Below, in pieces: positions 5,724 through 6,191 of a stretch of DNA of 6,191 nucleotides (the stretch's first letter is position 1; each line of letters opens with the position of its first letter). This DNA is from CAZBWE01 sp964568985. Its GTDB lineage: Bacteria > Planctomycetota > Phycisphaerae > Sedimentisphaerales > Anaerobacaceae. The notes under the pieces were generated by a model, which ran no database searches, was not told the origin of the DNA, and saw only the letters and a list, made by a program, of their open reading frames with translations. The translations under genes and the position numbers were made by a program. Location of the stretch: the NCBI GenBank assembly GCA_964568985.1, contig CAZMSP010000116.1, positions 1 through 6,191 on the forward strand, read 5' to 3'.

Positions 5724-5738
5724 TACCAACAGTTCAAG

Positions 5739-5745
5739 AAAGGAG
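5739..5745 (+). promoter_or_regulatory. Shine-Dalgarno site of the phosphorylase gene
   Basis: AAAGGAG lies 11 nt before the ATG at 5757 and supports this start. The second in-frame ATG, eight codons downstream at 5781, would remove the N-terminal strand preceding the GGTG motif. Confidence 0.7.
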
Positions 5746-5756
5746 TTTATTTTCAA

Positions 5757-6191
5757 ATGGGCGAAGAGCTGGTTGGTATAATGGGCGGAACAGGGCTGGA
5801 CGATGCGCTTGCTGAGCAAATAAATGATGTGGAATCTCATGATATCGAGACGCCATTCGGCAAGCCAAGCGCACCTGTTTTAGTCGGCAAGTTCGGCAAA
5901 AAGAAAATTGCATTTTTGAATCGTCATGGCAAGGGACATAAACTTTCGCCCAGCGAAGTCCCATTTGCTGCCAATATTTTTGCCTTCAAATCACTCGGCG
6001 TACACACGATAATCAGCAGCGGTGCAGTAGGGTCGCTTCAGAAGAAAATTGCCCCGGGTGATTTGGTCATCGTTGACCAGTTTATTGATAAAACGTTCAA
6101 ACGGCCAAATACTTTCTTCAGCAGTTTTGGTACGGTGCACTGCGAAATGGCTGAGCCGACCTGCTGGCGGGTGCGAAAGATACTTATAGAT
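5757..6191 (+). CDS. mtnP: S-methyl-5'-thioadenosine phosphorylase, N-terminal half (cut by right edge)
   Basis: 145 codons are present of an expected 280 or so, open at the window end. The enzyme cleaves methylthioadenosine with phosphate to adenine and methylthioribose-1-phosphate, the entry to methionine salvage; it is cytoplasmic. The family pattern is clear: VGIMGGTGLDD (6-16) with the phosphate-binding GGTG, TPFGKPSAP (32-40), FLNRHGKGHKLSPSEVPFAA (53-72) with R56, H57 and H61, NIFAFKSLGV (73-82), SSGAVGSL (87-94), and PGDLVIVDQFIDKTFKRPNT (100-119). HCEMAEPTCWRVRKILID (128-145) closely parallels the same segment of human MTAP. The residues that separate adenosine-type from inosine-type substrates lie in the missing half, so a methylthioinosine or general purine nucleoside phosphorylase is not fully excluded. 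It is divergent from queG, with 128 bp between the two starts. Confidence 0.88.
   Translation, partial: MGEELVGIMGGTGLDDALAEQINDVESHDIETPFGKPSAPVLVGKFGKKKIAFLNRHGKGHKLSPSEVPFAANIFAFKSLGVHTIISSGAVGSLQKKIAPGDLVIVDQFIDKTFKRPNTFFSSFGTVHCEMAEPTCWRVRKILID

Noticed and set aside
5631..5964. Leftward and rightward open frames around the queG/mtnP spacer (5606-5815, 5631-5840, 5734-5964)
   Set aside because: They overlap the well-supported start of the phosphorylase gene in other frames or on the other strand, and have no family features.

Overview
The window looks like chromosomal DNA from an uncultured or little-studied bacterium, most probably a member of the Planctomycetota, perhaps of the Phycisphaerae type. 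This is inferred from protein style, not from any search. The strongest pointer is an ECF sigma factor gene overlapping a membrane protein that joins an anti-sigma-like N-terminus to a pseudopilin-like C-terminal part ending in an H-X10-D variant of the H-X9-DG motif, an architecture typical of that phylum. Base composition is moderate and intergenic repeats are frequent.

Layout. Bases 1-2424 read leftwards: a radical SAM helix-hairpin-helix protein (1285-2424), a MscS-family mechanosensitive channel (134-1192), and the first 33 codons of a probable MFS transporter (1-101) running off the left edge. Bases 2425-2929 are a 505-bp non-coding spacer. It holds two roughly 104-bp elements with the same inverted ends (CCCGTTAG...CTAACGGG), each bordered by its own 5-6 bp direct repeat. 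They look like miniature, non-coding mobile elements. Bases 2930-4563 read rightwards: the ECF sigma factor and its overlapping putative membrane regulator. Bases 4645-5628 read leftwards: epoxyqueuosine reductase QueG, carrying an in-frame palindromic repeat that encodes an arginine-rich loop. Divergent from it, 5757-6191 is the first half of S-methyl-5'-thioadenosine phosphorylase, cut by the right edge.

How the genes fit together. The sigma factor and the membrane protein form a translationally coupled two-gene signalling unit. QueG acts in tRNA queuosine synthesis and the phosphorylase in methionine salvage. Both lie downstream of S-adenosylmethionine chemistry, but their divergent arrangement alone does not show a functional link. 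The radical SAM protein lacks its usual DUF4130-type partner inside this window.

Most noteworthy are the paired mobile-element-like repeats with duplicated flanks, the repeat inserted inside queG, the sigma/pseudopilin-like regulator pair, and a TCGTNNC heptad repeat whose core recurs in three intergenic spacers. No rRNA, tRNA, CRISPR array, phage gene or transposase was seen.
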